A stretch of 39,101 nucleotides of DNA from Armatimonadota bacterium. GTDB lineage: Bacteria > Armatimonadota > UBA5829. Both the position numbers and the translations under genes were made by a program. The stretch spans positions 1-39,101 of the forward strand of contig JBDKUO010000003.1 in assembly GCA_039679645.1 (NCBI GenBank). Reading direction: 5' to 3'. The first letter of the stretch is position 1. The number at the start of each line of letters is the position of its first letter. Positions 31,743 through 39,101 of the stretch are shown one piece after another. The notes below the pieces were generated by a model. That model was given only the letters and a program-made list of their open reading frames with translations. It had not been told where the DNA came from and did no database searches.

Positions 31743-33437
31743 TCAAGCTTCCACAGCAGCAGCGAGTCTCTGCATATCGGCATGCTTGATCTTGTGCCGG
31801 CAGATTTTGCCGCTGGTCGTCTTTGGCAGGGCATCGGTAAACTCAATTACGCGCGGATACTTATACGGTGCGGTGAACGATTTGACATGGTCCTGCAATT
31901 CTTTCGCCAGTTCGTCGCAGCCGACATATCCTGGGTTAAGCACTATAGTCGCTTTCACTATCTGGCCGCGAATCTGATCGGGTATGCCTGTGATCGCGCA
32001 TTCGTGTACGGCGGGGTGTTCCTGCAAGGCGCTTTCGACCTCGAACGGACCGATCTTATAACCTGAACTCTTGATGGTATCGTCAGCGCGGCCTACATAC
32101 CAGTAGTAGCCGTCGCTGTCTTTCCACGCTATATCGCCGGTATAATAGATGCCGTCTCTCCAGGCGGCATTTGTCAGCTCGGCGCTTTTGAAATATCCGC
32201 AGAACATACCGACCGGCTTGGATTTATCGGTCCGAAAGACGATCTGTCCCTCCTCACCGGCAGCGCACGGACGCCCATCGTCATCGAGCATATCGACCTC
32301 ATAACCCGGAGAGGGCTTGCCCATTGAACCCGGCTTAGGCTCCATCCAGGGGAAATTGGCTATCGACACCGTAGTCTCGGTCTGCCCGAAACCTTCCATA
32401 ATTTTAAGACCGAGGCACTCGCGAACTTTGTTGAACACTTCGGGGTAGAGCGGTTCTCCCGCCACCACGCAATAATTCAAAGAGCTCAGGTCATACTTCG
32501 AGCAGTCTTCCCTGACGATCATTCGATATATCGTCGCGGGGCCGCAGAATGTGGTCACACAATGTTTTGCCATCGCGGCAAGCATGCCTTTCGCATCAAA
32601 CTTGTTGTCGTAGTCGTATACGAATACCGCGCTGCCTGCTATCCACTGGCCGTAAATCTTTCCCCAGGCCGCTTTTGCCCAGCCGGTGTCGGCAACGGTC
32701 AGGTGCAGACCGTTGTCCTGCACGTTTTGCCAGTATTTTGCGGTCAGGATATGTCCGAGTGGATAGGTGTGATCGTGCCGAACCATTTTAGGCTGGCCTG
32801 TGGTGCCGGAGGTGAAGTATAAAATTAGGGTGTCGTCATTGGTTGTCGCATCATCACCGGTGGGTCTGTCGAATTTGTCGGATGCCGGCTCCATCATAGT
32901 GTGCAGATTCTGCCAGCCCGGGCGCTGACCATGAGTAATAATCCTGTGCTTGAGCGTAGGAGAATGCTCCACGGATTCATCCACGGCATCCAACACGTGC
33001 GGCTCGTCGGAGGCGATTATCATCTTTATGTCGGCTGAGTTGTTACGGAAAACTATATCGCGTCCTGTAAGCATGTGGCTCGCCGGAATAGCGACCGCCC
33101 CTATCTTATGCAGGGCAACCACGCACAGCCAATACTCGTAGCGTCTGCCGAGGATGAGCATTACCGTGTCTCCCTTGCGGATGCCGAGGGAGATGAGGTA
33201 ATTGGCGACTTTGTTGCTGAGCGCGTTTATATCGGCGAATGTAAATATGCGCTCATCGCCCTTATCGTTGCACCATACAAGCGCTTTCTTTTCAGGCTGA
33301 AGCCGTGCGTAGTCGTCTACGATATCGAACCCGAAATTGAAGTTGTCAGGAACGTTTATCCTGAAATTCGCCTTAAAGTCCTCATAGGACGAAAATTCTG
33401 ATGGTGACACATACCGGTCAAGAAAACTGCTGTCCAC
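31743..33437 (-). CDS. AMP-forming acyl-CoA synthetase (ACSM-like)
   Basis: An adenylate-forming enzyme of about 564 residues that joins a carboxylic acid to CoA via acyl-AMP. Motifs are [19 protein letters not shown] (P-loop), [17 protein letters not shown] and the C-terminal KTTSGKICR with the catalytic Lys. Overall sequence runs like medium-chain ACSM proteins rather than acetyl-CoA synthetase. GTG at 33437 is chosen because GGAG precedes it by 5 nt; the frame extends 15 nt further upstream. A carboxylic acid from degradation is a plausible substrate, but that is inference. Confidence 0.92.
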   Translation of the reverse strand: MDSSFLDRYVSPSEFSSYEDFKANFRINVPDNFNFGFDIVDDYARLQPEKKALVWCNDKGDERIFTFADINALSNKVANYLISLGIRKGDTVMLILGRRYEYWLCVVALHKIGAVAIPASHMLTGRDIVFRNNSADIKMIIASDEPHVLDAVDESVEHSPTLKHRIITHGQRPGWQNLHTMMEPASDKFDRPTGDDATTNDDTLILYFTSGTTGQPKMVRHDHTYPLGHILTAKYWQNVQDNGLHLTVADTGWAKAAWGKIYGQWIAGSAVFVYDYDNKFDAKGMLAAMAKHCVTTFCGPATIYRMIVREDCSKYDLSSLNYCVVAGEPLYPEVFNKVRECLGLKIMEGFGQTETTVSIANFPWMEPKPGSMGKPSPGYEVDMLDDDGRPCAAGEEGQIVFRTDKSKPVGMFCGYFKSAELTNAAWRDGIYYTGDIAWKDSDGYYWYVGRADDTIKSSGYKIGPFEVESALQEHPAVHECAITGIPDQIRGQIVKATIVLNPGYVGCDELAKELQDHVKSFTAPYKYPRVIEFTDALPKTTSGKICRHKIKHADMQRLAAAVEA

Positions 33438-33516
33438 GTCTGCTCCTGTCACAGATTGTTATATTACCCACTTCAACAAGTGTGGCCGCTAAACCTCCAT
33501 CGGCAGGCATGAATTA

Positions 33517-33588
33517 TTGGGCCGGGACTCGGCAGTCCTGGCCCAAAAGAGATTGCAGACTTACCCTCCAGGTAAGATACCTGGAGGG
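33517..33588. repeat. GGCCGGGACT hairpin and class A palindrome (copy 5)
   Basis: TTGGGCCGGGACT-CGGC-AGTCCTGGCCCAA (33517-33546) is a 13-bp hairpin with one G-T pair. At 33564-33588 CCCTCCAGGTA-AGA-TACCTGGAGGG is a perfect class A unit in the same orientation as the other copies. Both lie in the gap between ahcY and the acyl-CoA synthetase gene; the first could end transcription of ahcY. Confidence 0.7.
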
Positions 33589-33609
33589 ATATCATTCAGC
33601 CTATGTTAC

Positions 33610-35019
33610 CTAATATCTATAATGCTCTGCCTTGAACGGCCCATCCTTCGGCACACCTATATAATCCGCCTGCTTCTGGCTTAGCTGGGTGAGCTTGGCG
33701 CCGAGTTTGTTAAGATGGAGCCTGGCTACTTCCTCATCCAGCTTTTTGTCCAGCAGATATACGCCGACCTTATGATCGTTTGTCCACAGGTCGATCTGGG
33801 CGAGGGTCTGGTTGGTGAAGCTGTTTGACATAACAAAGCTCGGGTGGCCTGTCGCACATCCGAGGTTGATGAGTCGGCCTTCGGCCAGCAGATAGATAGT
33901 GTGGCCGTCGGGGAATGTGAAAGCATCCACCTGCGGCTTGATGTTTGTGTGCTTTACACCAGGCAAGGCTTTCATCGCATCGACTTGGATCTCATTATCG
34001 AAATGGCCGATATTGCAGACAATTGCCTGGTCTTTCATCTTGGACATATGCTCCGCAGTGATGATATCGCAGTTGCCTGTGCAGGTGACGTATATGTCGG
34101 CATACGGTAGCGCGTCCTCGACTGTGGTCACGCTGTAACCGGCCATGCAGGCCTGCAGTGCGCATATGGGGTCGATCTCGGTGACCATAATTCGTGCTTT
34201 CTGGCCCGCCAGAGATTCCGCCGAGCCCTTGCCCACGTCACCATATCCGCAGATCAGAGCGGTCTTGCCGGAGATCATAACGTCGGTTGCGCGCTTAATG
34301 CCGTCCACCAGCGACTCGCGGCAGCCGTAGATATTATCGAACTTGCTTTTGGTGACGGAATCGTTGACGTTGATCGCCGGAATGAGCAGTTCTCCTCTGT
34401 CCATCATCTGGTAGAGGCGGTGAACGCCCGTAGTCGTCTCCTCAGAGACACCGCGGATGTTCTCGACAATCTTATGGAAGAAGTTCGGGTTTTCGGCTAT
34501 AGACTTCTTTACCACGCTGTTTACTATAGCCAGTTCTTTGTTATCCGTCGGCTGATCAACGATGGAAGGGTCATTCTCGGCATAATAACCTCGATGGACA
34601 AGCAGAGTCGCATCGCCGCCGTCATCGACTATCAGCGTTGGGCCTCCGCCGTCCGGCCAGGTCATCGCCCTCTTGGTGAAATCCCAATACTCTTCAAGCG
34701 ACTCGCCCTTGAACGCAAACACCGGAGTGCCTGAAGCTGCGATCGCGGCTGCGGCATGGTCCTGTGTGGAGAATATATTGCAGCTTGCCCAGCGGACATC
34801 CGCGCCAAGCTCGACCAGGGTCTGGATCAGCACGGCCGTCTGTATCGTCATATGGAGCGATCCCATAATCCGCGCGCCAGCCAGAGGTTTTGCGGGACCG
34901 TATTTTTCCCTTGTCGCCATCAGTCCGGGCATCTCTTTTTCGGCTATCGATATCTCTTTATTGCCCCAGTCTGCCAGGCCAATGTCTTTCACAAAGTAAT
35001 CAAGTTCGGTTGCTATCAT
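33610..35019 (-). CDS. ahcY: adenosylhomocysteinase
   Basis: Hydrolyses S-adenosylhomocysteine to adenosine and homocysteine, recycling the by-product of methylation. The 469-residue protein starts [23 protein letters not shown]. Substrate region: [20 protein letters not shown] motif: [18 protein letters not shown]-terminal end: [11 protein letters not shown], with the Lys and Tyr typical of the family. Length matches the group with an internal insert. AAGGAG lies about 10 nt before the ATG. No SAH riboswitch is recognised in the 198-nt gap to recG. Confidence 0.97.
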   Translation of the reverse strand: MIATELDYFVKDIGLADWGNKEISIAEKEMPGLMATREKYGPAKPLAGARIMGSLHMTIQTAVLIQTLVELGADVRWASCNIFSTQDHAAAAIAASGTPVFAFKGESLEEYWDFTKRAMTWPDGGGPTLIVDDGGDATLLVHRGYYAENDPSIVDQPTDNKELAIVNSVVKKSIAENPNFFHKIVENIRGVSEETTTGVHRLYQMMDRGELLIPAINVNDSVTKSKFDNIYGCRESLVDGIKRATDVMISGKTALICGYGDVGKGSAESLAGQKARIMVTEIDPICALQACMAGYSVTTVEDALPYADIYVTCTGNCDIITAEHMSKMKDQAIVCNIGHFDNEIQVDAMKALPGVKHTNIKPQVDAFTFPDGHTIYLLAEGRLINLGCATGHPSFVMSNSFTNQTLAQIDLWTNDHKVGVYLLDKKLDEEVARLHLNKLGAKLTQLSQKQADYIGVPKDGPFKAEHYRY

Positions 35020-35164
35020 ATATAAGGTTCTCCTTTTTAATTTGCGGCATAATATGAAGATGAGCTAAGGCTATAATAACTGCGCAGAACTTGGCACATC
35101 AAAGAATCCTACCATTTTTTTGCGTTATGAGCAACTGAAAGCAAATCCCTCAATCCCCTCAAAT

Positions 35165-35194
35165 TTGACAGTGACAGCTTCGTGTCGATATAAT
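35165..35194 (+). promoter_or_regulatory. recG promoter
   Basis: A perfect TTGACA (35165-35170) and a perfect TATAAT (35189-35194) are spaced by 18 nt, and the recG start codon is 24 nt after the -10 box. It is a strong sigma-70-type promoter with a very short leader. Confidence 0.85.
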
Positions 35195-35217
35195 TACGAG
35201 GTTGAATTGGAGCCCAG

Positions 35218-37341
35218 ATGGCAACGCAAGCACGCACGCAGTCCAGCTCTTTGTCCTCGGCCCGGTCTCTGGATACGGATGTCCAGTTCGTAAAAGGCGT
35301 CGGGCCCCGCTTGGCCGGCATATTAGGGAAGCTGGACATTTTTACTGTACGGGACCTGATCTATCACTTCCCGAGGCGTCATGAGGACCGTACGCACTTC
35401 GCGCGGGTCGCAAGCCTGCGCCATGGCGAATCGGCGACGATACGCGGCACGGTTCTTGCGGCGGATAACGTCAAGACGCGCGGGTCTCTGGTGCTCACAA
35501 AGGTAGCTGTCGACGACGGCACGGGCGTTATCACGCTTACCTGGTTTAACCAGAAGTATCGCAAGGACCAGTTTCTTAAGCTCAAAGGCAGGCAGATCGT
35601 AGCCTACGGCACTGTGGCCGAGGGCCGGTGGGGCATGGAGATTGCGACCCCTGAGTGGGAGCCTTACAGTGAGGACTCCGATCCTCTTTCGAGCGGGCGG
35701 GTAGTTCCGGTTTATCCGCTGACCGAGGGGCTGTTTCAGAGCCAGGTCCGCAAGGCAATACACGGCGTGCTGGACCTTTATGTGCCGCTTGTGCCCGAGG
35801 TTTTACCGGAGGATGTGCGCAACCGTTTGGACCTGATGGATATCGGGGAGGCGCTGCGCAATATTCACTTTCCGGAAAGTATGGCGGCTCTGGAAGCGGC
35901 CAGGAAGAGGCTGGTTTTTGAAGAGCTGTTTTTGCTTCAACTCGCGCTGGCTTTGCGAAAGCGCGGGATGGAGATGCCCGGGCATGGCATTGCATTTAAG
36001 ATGCCCGAAAACTTTGAGCAAGAACTTAGATTAGTTCTGCCGTTCGAGCTTACAAAAGCTCAAAAGCGTGTAATAAAAGAGATAGCGGCGGATATGGACC
36101 GGCCGCTGTGCATGAACCGGCTCCTGCAGGGCGATGTGGGTTCCGGCAAGACTGCGGTCGCTCTGGCGGCTATGCTGATCGCCGTGCGTAATGGCTATCA
36201 GGCAGCGCTGATGGCTCCGACTGAGATTCTGGCCGAGCAGCACTATCTGGGGATCACTCGAATGCTCGAGAACCTGGGCGTGCTGGAGATTTCTGTCGAT
36301 CTGCTCAAGGGGAGTCTGCGGAGCAAACAGCGCCGGCAGGTGATCGAACGGATAGCATCGGGTCAGACAAAGATTGCGATAGGCACTCACGCCCTGATTC
36401 AAGAGGGCGTCGAGTTTCATAAATTGGGACTGGTGATCGTGGACGAGCAGCACCGGTTCGGCGTTCTGCAGCGCGCTGCGCTGATGGAAAAGGGCCTGAA
36501 CCCGGACATTCTGGTTATGACCGCGACCCCTATCCCGCGCACATTGACATTAACTATATACGGCGACCTGGACGTCTCGATAATAGACGAGCTTCCCCCC
36601 GGTCGAAAGGCTATCCGCACGCACTGGAAACAGGTAGGCGAGCGCAAAAAGGTCTACCATGCGCTTCGGACCCTGATCGATCAGGGCAGGCAGGCTTATG
36701 TTGTCTGTCCCTTGATCGAAGAGAGCGACAAGCTCCAGGCCCGCGCAGCCAGTGAGCTTGCCGAGTTTCTGCAGACCGAGATGTTTCCCGATTATAAGAT
36801 CGGGCTGCTGCACGGTCAGATGAAGACAGATGAGAAAGACGCTGTGATGAAGGCCTTTCGAGCAGGTGAGATACAGATACTCGTCTCAACCACGGTGATA
36901 GAGGTCGGTGTGGACGTTTCCAATGCTACATGCATGGTGATCGAAGACGCGGACAGGTTCGGTCTGGCCCAGCTCCACCAGCTTCGAGGTCGAGTCGGGC
37001 GAGGTGATGAGCAGAGCTTTTGCGTGCTGATCTGCGAAGGCAATTCGCCTGACTCGATCAAGCGCATGCAGGTGATGTCATCCACCGGCGACGGCTTCAC
37101 TATAGCCGAGGAAGACCTCAAGCTGCGCGGACCCGGCGAGTTTTACGGCACCAGGCAGTCCGGCATGGCTGGCCTCAAGATAGCCGATATCTTCCGGGAT
37201 ATCCCTATTTTGGAGTTAGCGCGAAAAGAGGCCTTTGATCTGATCGAGCGCGATCCTGATTTGGGGCATCCTGCATTCAAGGCTCTGCGCCATGACTTGA
37301 CTAAGAAGTATGATGAACTGCAGTTGGCGGTGGTTAGCTAG
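35218..37341 (+). CDS. recG: ATP-dependent DNA helicase RecG
   Basis: Remodels stalled forks and recombination intermediates. The 707-residue protein begins with the wedge-domain motif VQFVKGVGPRLAGILGKL. The OB region has TIRGTVLAADN. Helicase motifs are LLQGDVGSGKTAVA (I), VDEQHRFG (II), MTATPIPRTL (III), and the C-terminal lobe has VSTTVIEVGVDV and LRGRVGRG (VI). Length is standard. ATG at 35218 follows TTGGAGCC. It has its own strong promoter and is divergent from ahcY. Confidence 0.97.
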   Translation: MATQARTQSSSLSSARSLDTDVQFVKGVGPRLAGILGKLDIFTVRDLIYHFPRRHEDRTHFARVASLRHGESATIRGTVLAADNVKTRGSLVLTKVAVDDGTGVITLTWFNQKYRKDQFLKLKGRQIVAYGTVAEGRWGMEIATPEWEPYSEDSDPLSSGRVVPVYPLTEGLFQSQVRKAIHGVLDLYVPLVPEVLPEDVRNRLDLMDIGEALRNIHFPESMAALEAARKRLVFEELFLLQLALALRKRGMEMPGHGIAFKMPENFEQELRLVLPFELTKAQKRVIKEIAADMDRPLCMNRLLQGDVGSGKTAVALAAMLIAVRNGYQAALMAPTEILAEQHYLGITRMLENLGVLEISVDLLKGSLRSKQRRQVIERIASGQTKIAIGTHALIQEGVEFHKLGLVIVDEQHRFGVLQRAALMEKGLNPDILVMTATPIPRTLTLTIYGDLDVSIIDELPPGRKAIRTHWKQVGERKKVYHALRTLIDQGRQAYVVCPLIEESDKLQARAASELAEFLQTEMFPDYKIGLLHGQMKTDEKDAVMKAFRAGEIQILVSTTVIEVGVDVSNATCMVIEDADRFGLAQLHQLRGRVGRGDEQSFCVLICEGNSPDSIKRMQVMSSTGDGFTIAEEDLKLRGPGEFYGTRQSGMAGLKIADIFRDIPILELARKEAFDLIERDPDLGHPAFKALRHDLTKKYDELQLAVVS

Positions 37342-37530
37342 TGGAAAGTGGAAAGCTGAGAGTGGAAAGCCCGGAAGGGATGGGCTGCTATAATCTCAGA
37401 TGTTGGATATATAACAGGTTGCTTCGGTTCCGAAGGGGCCGAAGCCGCGACCGTAGGTCGCGAAGAGAAGCGTAACGCATTTGCAGACGGCTTCGGCCGC
37501 GCCGCCTGCGGCTCTGCAACCGAAGCAACT
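37341..37530. repeat. repeat-rich gap with AGTGGAAAG units and class C REPs
   Basis: Short AGTGGAAAG repeats occupy 37342-37370. A class C half-pair reads GGTTG-CTTCGG ... CCGAAGCC at about 37418-37446. A perfect hairpin CGCGACC-GTA-GGTCGCG lies at 37446-37462. The full REP 37489-37530 starts GGCTTCGG, contains GCCGC/GCGGC inside, and ends CCGAAGCAACT; it has an identical 42-nt copy at 38073-38114. It lies directly upstream of the RAYT gene. Confidence 0.8.
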
Positions 37531-37551
37531 AAAGCGTAACGGTGATACACT

Positions 37552-38031
37552 ATGGCCAGGTGGCATAACTACTATCTGGACAATCACGCACACTTTTGCA
37601 CAGCTAGTGTGTCTGATTTCAGGCCGCTGCTTATAGGGCCGGGCGCTATGATACTTTATGAACAGTGGGACCGCGCAAGGCAAGCGCATAGAGTTCGTGT
37701 CTTGGCATATGTGATTATGCCTGAGCATTTCCATATAATTCTGTGGTCCGAGCGGGGAGATAGCATTAAGGCCTTTTTGAGTCGAACACTGGGAGAAACA
37801 TCCAAGCGGATGCAGCCTGGTGGAGGCTTCTGGAAGGAGCGGCCTAATGTGCTTCCGCTGTATTCACGGCAAGTTCTAAAGACGAAGATGGACTATCTAC
37901 ACAGGAACCCGTTGCGTCGCGAGTTAGTTGTAAACCCGGAGGATTGGGAGCACTCGAGTTTCCGGCAGTTATTTATGGATGCTTGCACCCCGGTATTTCG
38001 ATGCGATGACTGGGGAGATATCTCGATTTGA
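37552..38031 (+). CDS. REP-associated tyrosine transposase (RAYT, Y1/HUH)
   Basis: The 159-residue protein belongs to the IS200/IS605-like Y1 transposase superfamily. It has VIMPEHFHIILW with HUH as H59-F60-H61, and a catalytic Tyr, Y115, in KTKMDYLHRNPLRREL. These are the marks of TnpA-REP proteins, which act on REP palindromes rather than on a single insertion sequence. The gene is bracketed by identical 42-nt REPs with a GTTG foot, as in known REP-RAYT systems. The reading frame is intact. GGTGA lies before the ATG. Confidence 0.88.
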   Translation: MARWHNYYLDNHAHFCTASVSDFRPLLIGPGAMILYEQWDRARQAHRVRVLAYVIMPEHFHIILWSERGDSIKAFLSRTLGETSKRMQPGGGFWKERPNVLPLYSRQVLKTKMDYLHRNPLRRELVVNPEDWEHSSFRQLFMDACTPVFRCDDWGDISI

Positions 38032-38072
38032 CGGGTAGACAAACCCGGGTTGTTTGCGGCCTCTGCGAGGCT

Positions 38073-38114
38073 GGCTTCGGCCGCGCCGCCTGCGGCTCTG
38101 CAACCGAAGCAACT
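38073..38114 (-). repeat. class C REP, identical to 37489-37530
   Basis: 42 nt identical to the copy upstream of the RAYT gene, in the same orientation, starting GGCTTCGG and ending CCGAAGCAACT. Another half-copy (GTTGCTTCGGCAGCAG) is at about 38164-38179. The remainder of the gap 38032-38342 has no gene. Confidence 0.85.
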
Positions 38115-38286
38115 AATAACTCAATGGCAACCGCTGTTGGCAAATGATGAAGTTAGAGATATTCGTTGCTTCGGCAGCAGTAAATAACTGACAAGCCTAA
38201 CACCCATAACAAAGTGACGCTGCCGGAGCCGCCGGGCGCACAAAGGTAATTGATAGGGTAGAGACACTATAGCTAAGGCATTGGAG

Positions 38287-38312
38287 GTTTCGGGACAGGG
38301 GTGTCCCGAAAC
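38287..38312 (+). repeat. class D palindrome, copy 2
   Basis: GTTTCGGGACA-GGGG-TGTCCCGAAAC is a perfect 11-bp stem, with AACT following (GTTG foot on the opposite strand). It differs from the copy at 13774 by one compensated base pair. Confidence 0.75.
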
Positions 38313-38342
38313 AACTAATCCTTATTAGATTGGAGTGAAACA

Positions 38343-38948
38343 ATGCCTTTAATATTATCTGGCTTAACAGCGCTATGTCTATTAATTGTTTCATACTCTG
38401 TCCGCGTAGCCCCTGCTGGTCTTATGGGTGTGTTGATATCGTCAAATGTCTTGGCTAGACTTGCTTGGTGGTTATGGCCATCTTTATGGACTTTCTATGC
38501 AATTCGCTACTTCGAAAGTGGTGCAAATAATAGCCTTGAATTAGTAAAGAGTTATCGGACAATAGTTCCTATTAGCTGTATGCTATTAGGGCAAATTGCC
38601 ACATTACTATTGTTTATTGTGATTTATGGTAATACGGTTGAGTTGGCAAATGCTAATGACTTCCAAATATTACAATTTCCTGTTGGTTCAGCCAGTAGTT
38701 ATTTGCTATTGGCTTTAGCAATTGGACAATTAGTTTGGCAATGGTCTATTTGCAGAAAGTATACAGAATTGACTGACGTTTTTATTGTAGCCATTCTAGT
38801 AATCAACTTAATTTTTATGCAAGCGGCAGTAGCGTTAGGCCGTTCACTATTATTTTACGGGGTTGCAGCGTGTACAGTCCAAATAATAATGCCGACATTA
38901 GGGAAATTATCTGAATGTGTATTTGGGACGCGAGTATTTCGAGCTTAA
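38343..38948 (+). CDS. multi-pass membrane protein, unknown
   Basis: A 201-residue protein with about six hydrophobic helices, starting LILSGLTALCLLIVSYSV and ending near LGKLSECVFGTR. No family is recognised. Codons are AT-rich (many TTA, ATT, AAT), clearly unlike the surrounding genes, which suggests recent acquisition. It lies between a class D REP and an insertion sequence end. GGAG precedes the ATG by 7 nt, so it is probably expressed. Confidence 0.65.
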   Translation: MPLILSGLTALCLLIVSYSVRVAPAGLMGVLISSNVLARLAWWLWPSLWTFYAIRYFESGANNSLELVKSYRTIVPISCMLLGQIATLLLFIVIYGNTVELANANDFQILQFPVGSASSYLLLALAIGQLVWQWSICRKYTELTDVFIVAILVINLIFMQAAVALGRSLLFYGVAACTVQIIMPTLGKLSECVFGTRVFRA

Positions 38949-38980
38949 TTGGTATTCGTTCGTTGTTTCGGGAGACCCTG

Positions 38981-39101
38981 AAGCTGTCTCAAAAAGAATA
39001 AGCGAAGAGACATGAATTTGCGGTATAGTTGTCGAACTCCTATATGGGAGGATTGATGTAATGCCGCGATTCAAGGAAATGCCACAGGACCCGAAGCAGA
39101 T
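38981..39101 (+). mobile_element. left end of an insertion sequence, cut by window edge
   Basis: AAGCTGTCTCAAAAAG resembles a terminal inverted repeat of GCTGTCTCAAAA type found in IS1182-like and related elements. A transposase-like start follows at 39061. Just before it, 38963-38980 matches half of a class D REP, so the element may sit in or beside one. The right end is not in the window. Confidence 0.5.
39061..39101 (+). CDS. transposase N-terminus, partial
   Basis: ATG with GGGAGG at about 9 nt upstream opens MPRFKEMPQDPKQ before the window ends. Similar PRFKxxxQ N-termini occur in IS1182-type DDE transposases. Too little is present for a firm call. Confidence 0.45.
   Translation, partial: MPRFKEMPQDPKQ

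Noticed and set aside
35020-35217. A SAH or SAM riboswitch upstream of ahcY
   Set aside because: No conserved aptamer elements could be found in the divergent gap; only the recG promoter is clear.
37489-38114. The two 42-nt repeats as ends of an IS200-type element
   Set aside because: They are palindromic REP units also found in part at 28131 and elsewhere, which fits a RAYT system better than a single insertion sequence with fixed ends.

Overview
The window looks like a chromosomal segment of a diderm bacterium with moderately high GC. An outer-membrane TonB-dependent receptor ending in Phe supports the diderm cell type. The gene style (two Gfo/Idh/MocA oxidoreductases, a LacI-enolase-nitrilase catabolic cluster, an S6 protein with a long acidic tail, large c-di-GMP proteins, abundant intergenic palindromes) recalls Armatimonadota or a related uncultured phylum. 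That assignment is an inference from gene style and is weak. No rRNA, tRNA or CRISPR array was seen.

Layout. 1-1650: a winged-helix replication-type protein with an internal in-frame repeat pair, and a VSR/DUF559-like nuclease, probably accessory. 1751-5862: single-domain EamA transporter, Gfo/Idh/MocA oxidoreductase, a cluster of hairpins, then metG. 6031-9887 (minus): a c-di-GMP module. A c-di-GMP-I (GEMM-I) riboswitch heads a small ORF, an HD-GYP/GAF/GGDEF protein, a Cys-rich miniprotein and a membrane protein with a degenerate GGDEF domain that keeps its I-site. 10062-20494: TonB receptor, M48 protease, CAP-domain protein behind a sigma-54-type promoter, a coupled coaX / beta-propeller / K+ channel trio, a secreted Cys-Pro protein, a YbhN-like flippase and an anti-sigma-type kinase. 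20662-25518 (minus): LacI, Gfo/Idh/MocA, enolase-superfamily enzyme and a nitrilase with an N-terminal jelly-roll-like domain, behind a visible promoter and operator. 25525-30919 (plus): rpsF-ssb-rpsR, a SIS protein that has lost PGI/PMI catalytic motifs, a DegT aminotransferase and an NDP-sugar pyrophosphorylase. A four-helix-bundle gene with its own 32-nt inverted repeats sits between the last two. 30981-37341: secreted esterase, acyl-CoA synthetase, ahcY, recG. 37342-39101: a REP-associated tyrosine transposase (RAYT) flanked by identical 42-nt REP copies, a low-GC membrane protein, and the left end of an insertion sequence that runs off the window.

Three themes stand out. First, the c-di-GMP riboswitch precedes genes for c-di-GMP turnover, which suggests feedback; its 3' strand is exactly complementary to part of a downstream terminator-like element. 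Second, the intergenic DNA carries several families of short palindromes, some with compensatory stem changes. One set has a GTTG foot and surrounds the RAYT gene. Third, the four-helix-bundle gene between inverted repeats has the shape of a small, poorly described mobile unit.

Start codons were chosen from Shine-Dalgarno spacing and family N-termini, and several differ from the longest possible ORF. All functional calls come from reading motifs; no database search was possible.
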